From: Bacteroidales bacterium
GTDB lineage: Bacteria; Bacteroidota; Bacteroidia; Bacteroidales; UBA932
Direction of reading: 5' to 3'
DNA: 64,000 bases
NCBI GenBank assembly: GCA_017459075.1
Contig: JAFUDQ010000011.1
Coordinates: forward strand, 1-64,000
Shown: piece by piece, positions 16,809 through 25,183 of the stretch
Numbering within the stretch: position 1 is the stretch's first letter
Layout: every line of letters begins with the position of its first letter
Translations under genes and position numbers: made by a program
The notes under the pieces: generated by a model
The model's input: the letters and a program-made list of their open reading frames with translations, nothing else
Databases searched by the model: none
Told to the model about the DNA's origin: nothing

Positions 16809-17087
16809 TTACTTTTTATTTGCAATGATGGCGCTGAGCTTCTCATAGAGAGCGTCAAGCTTTTCACCCATCTCCTTGCGAAGACCGTTGAAGTAAAGCT
16901 TCTTGTTGCCTTCTACCTTATCAGAAGCCTTGTCTTTCATATCGTTGTAAAGGTCTACAGCTTCCTCAATAACAGCGGCAAGCTCATCGGTAGCCTTACC
17001 AGGATTGTAGCAAAGGAAAAGAGAGCAATCATCAATGAATTCACCAACGAAATACTCTACGTCTTTTTTGAATACTCTAAGGTTCAT
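16809..17087 (-). CDS. conserved hypothetical 92-aa protein
   Basis: A 92-aa protein reading VFKKDVEYFVGEFIDDCSLF then PGKATDELAAVIEEAVDLYN, rich in charge and predicted all-helical, without signal peptide or membrane segment. I do not recognise a named domain; similar short proteins occur in Bacteroidales. It has its own -7 box (17110-17117) and a terminator downstream, so it is probably a monocistronic cytoplasmic gene. Confidence 0.75.
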   Translation of the reverse strand: MNLRVFKKDVEYFVGEFIDDCSLFLCYNPGKATDELAAVIEEAVDLYNDMKDKASDKVEGNKKLYFNGLRKEMGEKLDALYEKLSAIIANKK

Positions 17088-17109
17088 ATCTGTAAAAATT
17101 AAGTCGATG

Positions 17110-17117
17110 CAAAGATA
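17110..17117 (-). promoter_or_regulatory. -7 box TATCTTTG of the 92-aa gene
   Basis: A perfect TAnnTTTG match on the minus strand, 23 bp from the start codon. Confidence 0.6.
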
Positions 17118-17140
17118 GTGTTTTTTCTTTAATATTCAAT

Positions 17141-17171
17141 TTTGATTTCTCGCACCGTGTTGCTATATTTG
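17141..17171 (+). promoter_or_regulatory. complete -33/-7 promoter of the HATPase-DUF4325 module
   Basis: TTTG at 17141-17144, a 19-bp spacer, then TATATTTG at 17164-17171. This is the clearest full Bacteroidota sigma-ABfr-type promoter in the window, 22 bp before the start codon. Confidence 0.7.
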
Positions 17172-17193
17172 TGACAACTGTAACTCAACATAC

Positions 17194-17844
17194 ATGAACG
17201 TAGATACTTTGCTCCATCAATATTTCTCTTCTGCAGGAAACATCTGCATAGAAATGTTCGACGAAAAGAACATCCAGCAGGTGTACCGTAGACTGATGGA
17301 TGTCCTGATTCATCAGCCAGAAGTAGAAACTTCTCTGCTACAGGCGATGAGTTATTGTTTCTACGAAGTAATGGATAATGTGCTTATTCATTCAGGTAAA
17401 ACTGTCGGAATCGTTATCACAAACTATTCCGAAGAGCAACATTTGATACAGATTTTGGTGGCCGATGATGGTATGGGCATCAAAAAATCACTCGCACAGA
17501 ATGATGAATACGCAATAATATCAGAAGAGCAAGCTCTTGAGTATTGTATAAAGGACAGGGTGTCGGATGGTAAAGGAATGGGATTCGGCCTATATTCTAC
17601 TTCAAGATTAATCAATTCGGCTGGTCACAAACTGATAATCCGCTCTGGCGAACATACGCTTTCTGCAAACGGCGATATAGTGATTAAAGAATCTGAACTT
17701 TGGAATGGAACAATTGTGTACTTTGAATTGCGTTCCAATTTGGATATTGACCCCGCTTCCGTTGTAGATCATAGGACAGACCCGGCCGAGGAATTCAACG
17801 AAATATTCATGGACGATAATAACGGATTAGACAAGTTATGGTAG
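17194..17844 (+). CDS. HATPase-domain ATP-binding protein (histidine-kinase-like/anti-sigma-like)
   Basis: A 216-aa soluble protein with a GHKL ATPase fold: N-box YEVMDNVLIHSG, G1-like VADDGMGI and G2-like GKGMGFGLYSTSRL. There is no His-phosphotransfer domain, sensor domain or membrane segment, so it is a stand-alone ATPase similar to anti-sigma serine kinases. Its stop codon region overlaps the start of a DUF4325 STAS-like gene by 7 nt. That pairing suggests a partner-switching regulatory pair in which the ATPase acts on or binds the STAS-like protein. The target is unknown. Confidence 0.82.
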   Translation: MNVDTLLHQYFSSAGNICIEMFDEKNIQQVYRRLMDVLIHQPEVETSLLQAMSYCFYEVMDNVLIHSGKTVGIVITNYSEEQHLIQILVADDGMGIKKSLAQNDEYAIISEEQALEYCIKDRVSDGKGMGFGLYSTSRLINSAGHKLIIRSGEHTLSANGDIVIKESELWNGTIVYFELRSNLDIDPASVVDHRTDPAEEFNEIFMDDNNGLDKLW

Positions 17845-18134
17845 TTTTCAAGTTTTCCAATTACGGAGACAGCATGGGTACGCGTCTCCTCGGTGCTCAA
17901 ATCAGAGCCGACCTCCGTCCCTTGCTGGACGGAAGGGAAAAAGTTGTACTGGATTTCTCAGGGATAGATACCGTTACCAATTCTTTCGCCGATGAATGTA
18001 TCGCCAAACTCCTGTTGGAAATGCCACTTGAAGAATTAAAAGCAAAAACAACATTTACCGGACTTACCAGAGTTGCCGAACGAAGTATTCTAACAGCCTT
18101 AAAGCGTCGCCAGTTGCAGATTCTTAATAAGTAA
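17838..18134 (+). CDS. DUF4325 STAS-like protein
   Basis: A 98-aa protein. KVVLDFSGIDTVTNSFADEC is the diagnostic core of DUF4325, a small STAS-like fold; the end TRVAERSILTALKRR is also typical. It overlaps the upstream HATPase gene by 7 nt, so the two are translationally coupled. In canonical STAS antagonists a Ser in this loop is phosphorylated; here Ser/Thr residues in TVTNSF are candidates. A regulatory role is inferred from family and gene order. Confidence 0.82.
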   Translation: MVVFKFSNYGDSMGTRLLGAQIRADLRPLLDGREKVVLDFSGIDTVTNSFADECIAKLLLEMPLEELKAKTTFTGLTRVAERSILTALKRRQLQILNK

Positions 18135-18166
18135 AAGTCCTGATTTCCAATAAAATACAATTATAT

Positions 18167-18199
18167 AGGAATCAAGAAGTTTAAACTGTAGACTTCTTT
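18167..18199. terminator. weak stem-loop between convergent genes
   Basis: AAGAAGT and ACTTCTT are separated by 9 nt (7-bp stem) in the 73-bp gap between the DUF4325 and C40 peptidase genes. Terminator function is likely but the stem is AT-rich. Confidence 0.4.
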
Positions 18200-18207
18200 A
18201 CTTCAAG

Positions 18208-19212
18208 CTACTTCTGCGGGAAATACCAGGGACTCTTGGCAATGGATACTATTCCCTTGCCATTGTCTACGTTGCCAAGAACGCGGCGCACGGCCAGCAT
18301 GCGGGGCACTCCGCCAGAGTAATAGTCCGCATCGGCGGGGCGTAAAGAATTGATTCTTACAACATTGGAAGAATGGATGATGTGCCCGTCGCCAATGTAG
18401 ATTGCAACATGTGAAACGCGACGCGTCTCCGGGTTGCCAAATAGCACAAGGTCTCCCTTCTGAAGCTTGGAAAAATCCCCGTCCTTGACGCCGGAAAAAT
18501 CCACCTCGTCGCCAACCTTGATCTGCTGGCTGGTGTTTCTGGGCAGCAGGATGCCGTTCATCATGAAGGCGCTGCGGGTAAGGCCGCTACAGTCCGTTCC
18601 CTTGATGGTGTTGCCACCCCAGAGATAAGGAACGCCAACAAAAAGCATGGCAATATCTATTACGCTGTCGGCGGTAGGATTCAGGCCGCCCACCCACTTG
18701 GTAAAGTCCTTAACGTCCTTGGAGCAAACCCAGCCGGTCTTTCCGGAAGGAAGAGTTACCTTTACAAAGCCCTTCTTTGCCTCCGGCTTGCCCTTGGAGG
18801 TATAGGCTATGCGCAGCAGGTCTCCCATAACAAGGTCGCACACACGCGCCGCCTTCAGAGAAGGATTCACAAAGACATGGGAAATCTCTGCGGTAACGAT
18901 GTACTTTGGAGCGGCAATGTAAGCATCTATCTGCTCCTTTGTCATCTCTACGATACCCATATCCACAACCCAGGCGGTATAAGGCTCCGGAGACTTGATT
19001 TTAACCCAATAGCTCTCAGAGTCCAGCAGCTCGACAACAGTACCCATAAGGGCCTGGTTGCCATTTTCTTCAGGGAAACCGGGCTTCTCTCTCATGTAAT
19101 TGGCAGAGAACTCTACAACGCCGTAACGGGTGGCATCGGCATTCTGGGCAAAGGATGCAGCCGAACCAAGCAGGGCGGCTACAACTGATAACAATGCGGC
19201 AATACGCTTCAT
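18208..19212 (-). CDS. secreted NlpC/P60 (C40) peptidoglycan endopeptidase with SH3-like domains
   Basis: A 334-aa exported protein. Signal peptide VVAALLGSAASFAQ is followed by two SH3-like regions (about 30-95 and 105-175) and an NlpC/P60 domain (about 190-310). The catalytic Cys is in KGTDCSGLTRSAF and the His in RRVSHVAIYIGDGH. Such enzymes cut the gamma-D-Glu-diamino-acid bond of cell-wall peptides. It starts 4 nt after the xylE stop, so it is the last gene of the xyl transcription unit although its function is unrelated. Confidence 0.9.
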   Translation of the reverse strand: MKRIAALLSVVAALLGSAASFAQNADATRYGVVEFSANYMREKPGFPEENGNQALMGTVVELLDSESYWVKIKSPEPYTAWVVDMGIVEMTKEQIDAYIAAPKYIVTAEISHVFVNPSLKAARVCDLVMGDLLRIAYTSKGKPEAKKGFVKVTLPSGKTGWVCSKDVKDFTKWVGGLNPTADSVIDIAMLFVGVPYLWGGNTIKGTDCSGLTRSAFMMNGILLPRNTSQQIKVGDEVDFSGVKDGDFSKLQKGDLVLFGNPETRRVSHVAIYIGDGHIIHSSNVVRINSLRPADADYYSGGVPRMLAVRRVLGNVDNGKGIVSIAKSPWYFPQK

Positions 19213-19216
19213 AATT

Positions 19217-20656
19217 CTATTTTTTACGATTCTTCCAAAGGGCAGTCATATCCTCCAAGGTCTTGCCCTTGGTCTCCGGAACTATCTTCCAAACAAAGAG
19301 GGCGGCAAGCAGGCAGATGATGCCATAAAGTGCATAGGCAAAGAAATGGCCGAAGCTGTCTCCCATGGCGCCCAGCTTCATATTGTACATCGGCACAAAG
19401 GTAGAAGACACTATGAAGTTGAAAATCCACTGGAAGGCAACTGCGATGGCGGTAGCCTGGCTGCGGATGGTGTTGGGGAATATCTCCGAGATGTAAACCC
19501 AGCAAATAGGGCCCCAGCTGAACATGAAGGATGCGCTGTAAATCATGATGCAGATAACGGGCAAGATTCCCAGGTCTACAACATTGCTGAGCGCTACTCC
19601 AAGGGCGCCTATAGCCATTCCCAGCGAGCCGGTGATAAGAAGGGGCTTACGACCCAGCTTCTCTACTGAGAAAACGGCCACCAGGGTGAATGAGATGTTG
19701 ATTACACCCATTATTACGGTGAACAGCATATTGTTGCTTACACCCATCGACTCAAAGATTCGCGGAGCGAAATAGAGAACTGCGTTAATGCCGATGATTT
19801 GCTGGAACACGCTGAGCATGCAGCCGATGAACACTACAAGCAGGCCATAAGTGAAAAGCTTTTCCGTCTTCTCCACAGCCGTGGCCTTGATTTCTGCAAG
19901 GATTTCCTTTGCCTTGGCGTAGCCATTGATATTGGAAAGGACGGTGAGGGCTTTCTCATCCTGGCCGTTAAGCGCCAGGTAACGGGGAGTTTCCGGCACA
20001 AGGAGGATGAGCAGGGCGAAGAGTCCTGCGGGCACAGCCTCTGAGACGAACATCACCCTCCAGCCTACCTGGTTTGTCCATTCCACCACTGCGGGGTCAT
20101 TGACATGCGAGCGGATGATGAGGAAGTTGACGAAGTAAACTACCAGCTGACCGAAGATGATGGCGAACTGGTTCCATGAAACCAGGGTGCCCCTCTTTGA
20201 AGCCGGTGCAACCTCTGCGATGTACATTGGACACAGGGCCGATGCCAGTCCTACGCCGATGCCACCCAGTATTCGGTATCCGTTGAATGCCAGCAGAAGG
20301 CTCTTTGTAGCCTCTCCTTTCGCGAAGAAGAGGAATTCAGGATAGTATGAGCCGAGTGCGGACAGGAAGAATAGTATTCCTGCGACGAACAGGGATTTCT
20401 TACGGCCAAGGCGTGAGGCGAGTACTCCGGAGAGGAGGGCGCCTATTACGCAGCCGATGAGTGCGCTGGAGGTGGTGAATCCGTGCCAGGCGTCGGTGTA
20501 GTTGAAGTCCGTTGCGCTCTTGAAGAAGGCCTGGAGGCCTTTTTCTGCGCCGGAGATTACTGCTGTGTCGTATCCGAATAGCAGGCCTCCGATTACGGCA
20601 ACCAGCACTATCCCGGCCAGGTATCCCGCACTTCCTTTTTCTCTATAATTAGCCAT
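19217..20656 (-). CDS. xylE: D-xylose:proton symporter (sugar porter family)
   Basis: A 479-aa, 12-TM major facilitator. Sugar-porter signatures are visible: RLGRKKS in the loop between TM2 and TM3, PETPRYL after TM6, KLGRKPLLI in the second half and VPETKGKTLEDM at the end. N-terminal GLLFGYDTAVISGAEKGLQ is typical of XylE/AraE. Assigned to xylose because it follows xylA by 1 nt within xylB-xylA-xylE. It imports xylose with a proton across the inner membrane. Related transporters also carry arabinose or galactose. Confidence 0.92.
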   Translation of the reverse strand: MANYREKGSAGYLAGIVLVAVIGGLLFGYDTAVISGAEKGLQAFFKSATDFNYTDAWHGFTTSSALIGCVIGALLSGVLASRLGRKKSLFVAGILFFLSALGSYYPEFLFFAKGEATKSLLLAFNGYRILGGIGVGLASALCPMYIAEVAPASKRGTLVSWNQFAIIFGQLVVYFVNFLIIRSHVNDPAVVEWTNQVGWRVMFVSEAVPAGLFALLILLVPETPRYLALNGQDEKALTVLSNINGYAKAKEILAEIKATAVEKTEKLFTYGLLVVFIGCMLSVFQQIIGINAVLYFAPRIFESMGVSNNMLFTVIMGVINISFTLVAVFSVEKLGRKPLLITGSLGMAIGALGVALSNVVDLGILPVICIMIYSASFMFSWGPICWVYISEIFPNTIRSQATAIAVAFQWIFNFIVSSTFVPMYNMKLGAMGDSFGHFFAYALYGIICLLAALFVWKIVPETKGKTLEDMTALWKNRKK

Positions 20657-20657
20657 A

Positions 20658-21971
20658 TTATTTACTATAGATGTTTACGATGGTCTCGTAGAGCTCCTGC
20701 TTGCCGCTGGTCTGCTTAGGCTCGCCATTAGCCTTAGCGTAGGCAACAAGATCTTCAAGGCCGAGCTTGCCATCCTCAAACTCCTTACCCTTGCCGGCAT
20801 CGAAGGAAGCATAACGCTCCTTAACCATCTGAGGGATAGGGCTTTCCTCAACAATAGCAGCAGCATTCAGAAGACCGCGGGCCATAGCATCCATACCGCT
20901 GATGTGGGCGATGAAGATATCCTCAGGGTCTGTAGAATTACGACGAAGTTTAGCATCGAAGTTGCTACCGCCGTTGCCAAGACCACCGTTACGGATAATC
21001 TGGAGCATAGCCTGGGTAAGATCGTAAACATCCACAGGGAACTGGTCCGTATCCCAACCGTTCTGGGCATCGCCACGGTTTGCATCGATGCTGCCAAGCA
21101 TACCGTTGTCAACAGCAACAGCAAGCTCATGCTCGAAGGTATGGCCGGCCAAAGTAGCATGGTTAACCTCAATGTTTACCTTGAAGTCCTTGTCAAGGCC
21201 GTTCTTGCGAAGGAAGCCAATAACAGTCTCTGTATCAACATCATACTGGTGCTTTGTAGGCTCCATCGGCTTAGGCTCAATAAGGAAAGTGCCCTTGAAG
21301 CCCTTGCCACGAGCATAGTCGCGGGCAGCGATAAGCATCTTTGCAAGATGATCCTTCTCCCTCTGCATCTGGGTGTTCAGCAGGCTGCTGTAGCCCTCAC
21401 GGCCGCCCCAGAAAACATAGTTGGTACCACCAAGCTTGATGGTAGCGTCTATGGCGTTCTTTATCTGTACGGCTGCGCGTGCAACAACGTCAAAATCAGG
21501 GTTGGTGGCGGCGCCGTTCATATAACGCTTGTGACCGAATACATTTGCAGTACCCCAAAGAAGCTTGATATCGGTACCCTTCATCTTCTGGGCCACATAG
21601 TCTGTAATCTCCTTCATGCGGGCCTCGTACTCCTCTATGGTAGCACCTTCCTCTACAAGGTCTACATCGTGGAAGCAGAAATACTCTATTCCAAGCTTGG
21701 ACATAATCTCAAAGCCGGCATCCACCTTGTCCTTTGCGCGCTGCAGGGGGCAATCTGCCTTGTCCCACTCGTAAGAACGGGTCTGGCCGCCAAACTGGTC
21801 TCCCGATGCCTGGCCAAGGGTATGCCACCAGGCCATTGCAAACTTAAGCCAGTCCTTCATCTTCTTGCCAAGGACTACTCTTTCAGGATCATAATAATGG
21901 AATGCAAGCGGGTTTTTGCTTTCTGCGCCCTCAAAAGGGATTTTACCGATGGTAGGGAAATACTCTTTCAT
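20658..21971 (-). CDS. xylA: xylose isomerase
   Basis: A 437-aa enzyme of the long (type II) xylose isomerase group. Active-site segments are seen: [19 protein letters not shown] (catalytic His), [40 protein letters not shown] and [19 protein letters not shown], which hold the metal-binding Glu, Asp and His residues. It converts D-xylose to D-xylulose using Mg2+ or Mn2+. It lies 40 nt after xylB and 1 nt before xylE. Confidence 0.97.
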   Translation of the reverse strand: MKEYFPTIGKIPFEGAESKNPLAFHYYDPERVVLGKKMKDWLKFAMAWWHTLGQASGDQFGGQTRSYEWDKADCPLQRAKDKVDAGFEIMSKLGIEYFCFHDVDLVEEGATIEEYEARMKEITDYVAQKMKGTDIKLLWGTANVFGHKRYMNGAATNPDFDVVARAAVQIKNAIDATIKLGGTNYVFWGGREGYSSLLNTQMQREKDHLAKMLIAARDYARGKGFKGTFLIEPKPMEPTKHQYDVDTETVIGFLRKNGLDKDFKVNIEVNHATLAGHTFEHELAVAVDNGMLGSIDANRGDAQNGWDTDQFPVDVYDLTQAMLQIIRNGGLGNGGSNFDAKLRRNSTDPEDIFIAHISGMDAMARGLLNAAAIVEESPIPQMVKERYASFDAGKGKEFEDGKLGLEDLVAYAKANGEPKQTSGKQELYETIVNIYSK

Positions 21972-22011
21972 ATCTGTTGATTATTAATTATTTAGATTCG
22001 GTTCGATGATG

Positions 22012-23556
22012 CTATGCAAGCGCTTTTTCAAGTTCTTTTTTCCAATTCTCGTAAGCGGCTTCTATAGCTCCGCCGGATGATGCCGGCTCTATGGTTTCTA
22101 TTCTTTCAAGCGATGCGAACGCCTCATTGTGGTCTGAGTAAATACCGGCACCCATACCAGCTCCGCGGGCTGCGCCTGCCGCTCCGTCGGTATCATAAAG
22201 TTCTATGGTAGCACCGGTGACGTTGGCCAGGGTCTGGCGGAAGATGGGGCTCAGGAACATGTTTGCATGCCCGGCGTGAATCTTTCCAACCTTCATGCCC
22301 ATATCGGCCATAATGTCCATTCCGTACTTGAAGGAGAATACGATGCCTTCCTGGGCGGCTCTTATGAGATAGTATCTGTCTGTAATATTGAAGTTTACGC
22401 CGTAGATGCGGCAGCCAACCTCGCGGTTCTCAAGCATTCGCTCCGCCCCGTTTCCGAAGGGCAGGACGCCCATTCCGGCGCATCCCGGTGGCACGGCGGC
22501 CACGATTTTGTTCATCTGTTCGTAGCTTACGCCTTCCGGGGCCACATTGCGGCGGACCCATGAATTCAGGATTCCTGTTCCGTTGATGCACAAGAGGATG
22601 CCAAGACGAGTGTTTTCCGGTGTATGGTTTACATGGGCGAAGGTGTTTACGCGGGATTTGCTGTCGTATGCCACCTTGCCGCTTACACCGTAAACAACGC
22701 CGGAAGTACCCGCTGTTGCAGCTACGTCTCCCGGCTCGAATACATTAAGTGAAAGTGCGTTGTTAGGCTGGTCTCCTGCCCTGTAAGTAATTGGAATTCC
22801 TTCTTTTAAGCCAAGCTCTGCGGCGGCTTTGGCGCAAACCCGGCCCTGCTCTGCGAAGGTGGGACGGACGTCTGCCAGAATGCTGCTATCAAAGCCAAAG
22901 TAGTCCATGAGTTCCTTACTTACGCAACCGTTTTTGAAATCCCAGAAAATACCCTCTGAAAGGCCGCTGACGGTGGTGCAGATGGTTCCGCTGAGCTTGC
23001 TGGCGATATAGTCTCCCGGAAGCATTATCTTATGGATTCGTTCGTAAAGACGGGGCTCGTTTTCTTTTACCCAGGCCAGTTTTGCAGCTGTGAAATTGCC
23101 TGGGGAATTCAGCAGGTGTTCAAGGCAGAACTGCTCTCCAAGCGCCTCCTGGGCCTTTTTTCCATAAGGAACGGCGCGTGAATCGCACCAGATGACGGAG
23201 GGCCTTAGTGGCACCCCGGCTTTGTCTACGCAAACCAGGCCGTGCATCTGATAGGAAATGCCGATGGCTGCTATCTGCCCGCTGACAGAAGAATAATCAG
23301 TTGCTACTCCGGAACTGCTCAATGTGGAAGCCTTTGCCCCCGCAGCCTGTGCCAGGACGTCCCTTGTGGCAAATTTCAGGCTTTCCCACCACATATCCGG
23401 TTCCTGTTCCGCCCATCCGGGTTTAAGGGAAAGGATAGGGGCTTCGTTTTTGGGATAAAATGCCCTTGCTATGCATTTTCCGGACTCGATGTCTACGAGC
23501 GCGGCTTTTACTGATGAACTTCCAATGTCGTAACCAAGCAGATATTTTCCGGTCAT
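22012..23556 (-). CDS. xylB: xylulokinase
   Basis: A 514-aa FGGY-family kinase. LGYDIGSSSVKAALVDIESG is the N-terminal phosphate loop; YRAGDQPNNALSLN and TAGTSGVVYG belong to the substrate and ATP sites. ATG at 23556 is chosen because MTGKYLLGYDIG matches the family start; the frame extends 19 codons further upstream without homology. It phosphorylates D-xylulose to xylulose-5-phosphate for the pentose phosphate pathway. It is the first gene of xylB-xylA-xylE. Confidence 0.95.
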   Translation of the reverse strand: MTGKYLLGYDIGSSSVKAALVDIESGKCIARAFYPKNEAPILSLKPGWAEQEPDMWWESLKFATRDVLAQAAGAKASTLSSSGVATDYSSVSGQIAAIGISYQMHGLVCVDKAGVPLRPSVIWCDSRAVPYGKKAQEALGEQFCLEHLLNSPGNFTAAKLAWVKENEPRLYERIHKIMLPGDYIASKLSGTICTTVSGLSEGIFWDFKNGCVSKELMDYFGFDSSILADVRPTFAEQGRVCAKAAAELGLKEGIPITYRAGDQPNNALSLNVFEPGDVAATAGTSGVVYGVSGKVAYDSKSRVNTFAHVNHTPENTRLGILLCINGTGILNSWVRRNVAPEGVSYEQMNKIVAAVPPGCAGMGVLPFGNGAERMLENREVGCRIYGVNFNITDRYYLIRAAQEGIVFSFKYGMDIMADMGMKVGKIHAGHANMFLSPIFRQTLANVTGATIELYDTDGAAGAARGAGMGAGIYSDHNEAFASLERIETIEPASSGGAIEAAYENWKKELEKALA

Positions 23557-23568
23557 AATTAAATTTAG

Positions 23569-23612
23569 TGTTTTATAATCTACAATTTTAGTGATTTTTG
23601 GTCCAAATTCCA
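23569..23612 (-). promoter_or_regulatory. xyl operon promoter region with a possible operator
   Basis: In the 84-bp gap before xylB the minus strand carries TTTG, about 19-20 nt, then TAAAATTG (one mismatch from TAnnTTTG). An 11-bp palindrome TTTGG-A-CCAAA (23597-23607) sits within the spacer, where a sugar-responsive repressor could block access. Confidence 0.4.
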
Positions 23613-23640
23613 AATTTGCAACAGGTTAATCAGCAAACGG

Positions 23641-25167
23641 TTAATTCTCCGCTGCAATCAGGGCGATGATTCTGTCAACCATCGGCCTTAGAACATCATA
23701 GGAGGCAAGGCAGTTGTTCACTATTACGGAGAAGACGATGGTGTCTTCAGTCTTGCCGTTCGAAGGCCTTACATAACCACTGTAGCTGAGCACACCGCCG
23801 ATGGAGCCGCTCTTGTAGCGGATGCGGTCTTTAAGGGCCTTGGGCTCTTTTGCAAGGCGGTACTCATACATTCCGTGGCCGGGCCAGCCGATGGTGCGCA
23901 TATAAGCCTCGTAGTTCTTTGTAGACATCATCGCCTTAAGGAAGTTGCAGAAGAATTCCGGGGTAAGGTAGTCTTCGCGGCTGAGTCCGCTGCCGTCGCG
24001 AATCTGCACTTCATTTGTGTTTACGCCGATGGCGGCCAGGGCCTTGTACTCTGCCGTGCAGCAGGCGTCATAAGAGGCTGAGCCTTCATTCTGGCGGCCA
24101 ATCATGCGGTAAAGTGTCTCTGCATAGTAATTATCACTGCGCCAATTGGTTATGCGGGCAATCTGCTCTACCGTGGGGGATTCTGTGCAGCCAATTTTGG
24201 TGAGTTTACCGGCGGCTTCAGCATCATACAGGCCTCTCCCCCATTCGGGAGTTACCCTTATCTTGCCGTCCGGGCCAACCTCTGCCGCGCCTCCGGCGAC
24301 AGATATTCCGTTAGCCGTCAGGTATTCCTTGAAAGCCCATGCACAGGTAAGCTCCGGGAAGGGGTTGCTGCAGCTTTCCACCTTGGGTTTGCGGTCCACG
24401 GCGAAGGTTCCGCGCATTACTGATACCGGGGCGAATTCCGTATTGTAAAGATAGAGTTCGTCTCCTGTTCCTTTTTCCCCGGTGCAGCATTCTTCATACA
24501 TTGTCATCCACGGGGTGTCCGGATAGACTACTTCCAGGGTTACGGGGTCTCCGGGGTTCTTGCCGGGTGCCGCAAGGATATCCTGGCTGTTCCTGTAGAA
24601 TGACAGTCCGTGTCCGCCGGCGCCGTAGTATGTGCCCATGTCCTCATACTGCCAGCTTATGGGCCAGAATTCTCCGTCAAAATAGCGGCCGTCTCCAACT
24701 ACCATGCCCCTGATTTCCTTGATTCCGGCATCCTCGGCAATTTTCTTCCATTTTGCGAAGAGGGCGGGTGCGGGGTCTGCAATTGAGTCGCCGCTGGCAA
24801 TGGTGGGGTCTCCCCCGCCAACGATGTAAAGGTCTCCGTAAAGGACGCCGTCACGGACGAAGCCGCTGTGGGCGATAGTGGTGCGGAACCTGAAGTCCGG
24901 GCCCAGCTCGTTGATTGCCAAACCGGTGGAAATCAGTTTGTTATTGGATGCCGGCATAAGCCTTTTGAAAGGGTTGATTGCAGCAACCGTGTCTCCGCTT
25001 ACTTTAACTGCCAGAACACCAATGTGGGAGCCTTTCAGCACCTTTTCCTTTGACACTTTGTCAATAAACTTCTGCGCTTCTGTTTTGGGGGCCGATGTCT
25101 TCTGGGCCAGGGCCGGAGCGGCTGCGAAGGCCACTGCCAAAATCACTGAAAATAAGTTCTTTATCAT
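23641..25167 (-). CDS. dacB: D-alanyl-D-alanine carboxypeptidase/endopeptidase, PBP4 type (S13)
   Basis: A 508-aa secreted penicillin-binding protein. Signal peptide VILAVAFAAAPALAQ follows the chosen start ATG 25167; an in-frame ATG 14 codons earlier would overlap radA and adds no homology. Active-site motifs: SxxK in MPASNNKLIS, SxN in NWRSDNYYAE and KTG-like KSG in RIRYKSGSIGG. PBP4 enzymes trim pentapeptides and cut cross-links of peptidoglycan in the periplasm. It follows radA by 16 nt. Confidence 0.93.
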   Translation of the reverse strand: MIKNLFSVILAVAFAAAPALAQKTSAPKTEAQKFIDKVSKEKVLKGSHIGVLAVKVSGDTVAAINPFKRLMPASNNKLISTGLAINELGPDFRFRTTIAHSGFVRDGVLYGDLYIVGGGDPTIASGDSIADPAPALFAKWKKIAEDAGIKEIRGMVVGDGRYFDGEFWPISWQYEDMGTYYGAGGHGLSFYRNSQDILAAPGKNPGDPVTLEVVYPDTPWMTMYEECCTGEKGTGDELYLYNTEFAPVSVMRGTFAVDRKPKVESCSNPFPELTCAWAFKEYLTANGISVAGGAAEVGPDGKIRVTPEWGRGLYDAEAAGKLTKIGCTESPTVEQIARITNWRSDNYYAETLYRMIGRQNEGSASYDACCTAEYKALAAIGVNTNEVQIRDGSGLSREDYLTPEFFCNFLKAMMSTKNYEAYMRTIGWPGHGMYEYRLAKEPKALKDRIRYKSGSIGGVLSYSGYVRPSNGKTEDTIVFSVIVNNCLASYDVLRPMVDRIIALIAAEN

Positions 25168-25183
25168 CGTCTTAAAAAATTTT

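Noticed and set aside
20904..21980. 358-aa plus-strand open frame opposite xylA
   Set aside because: Antisense shadow of a clearly conserved xylose isomerase; no recognisable protein features.
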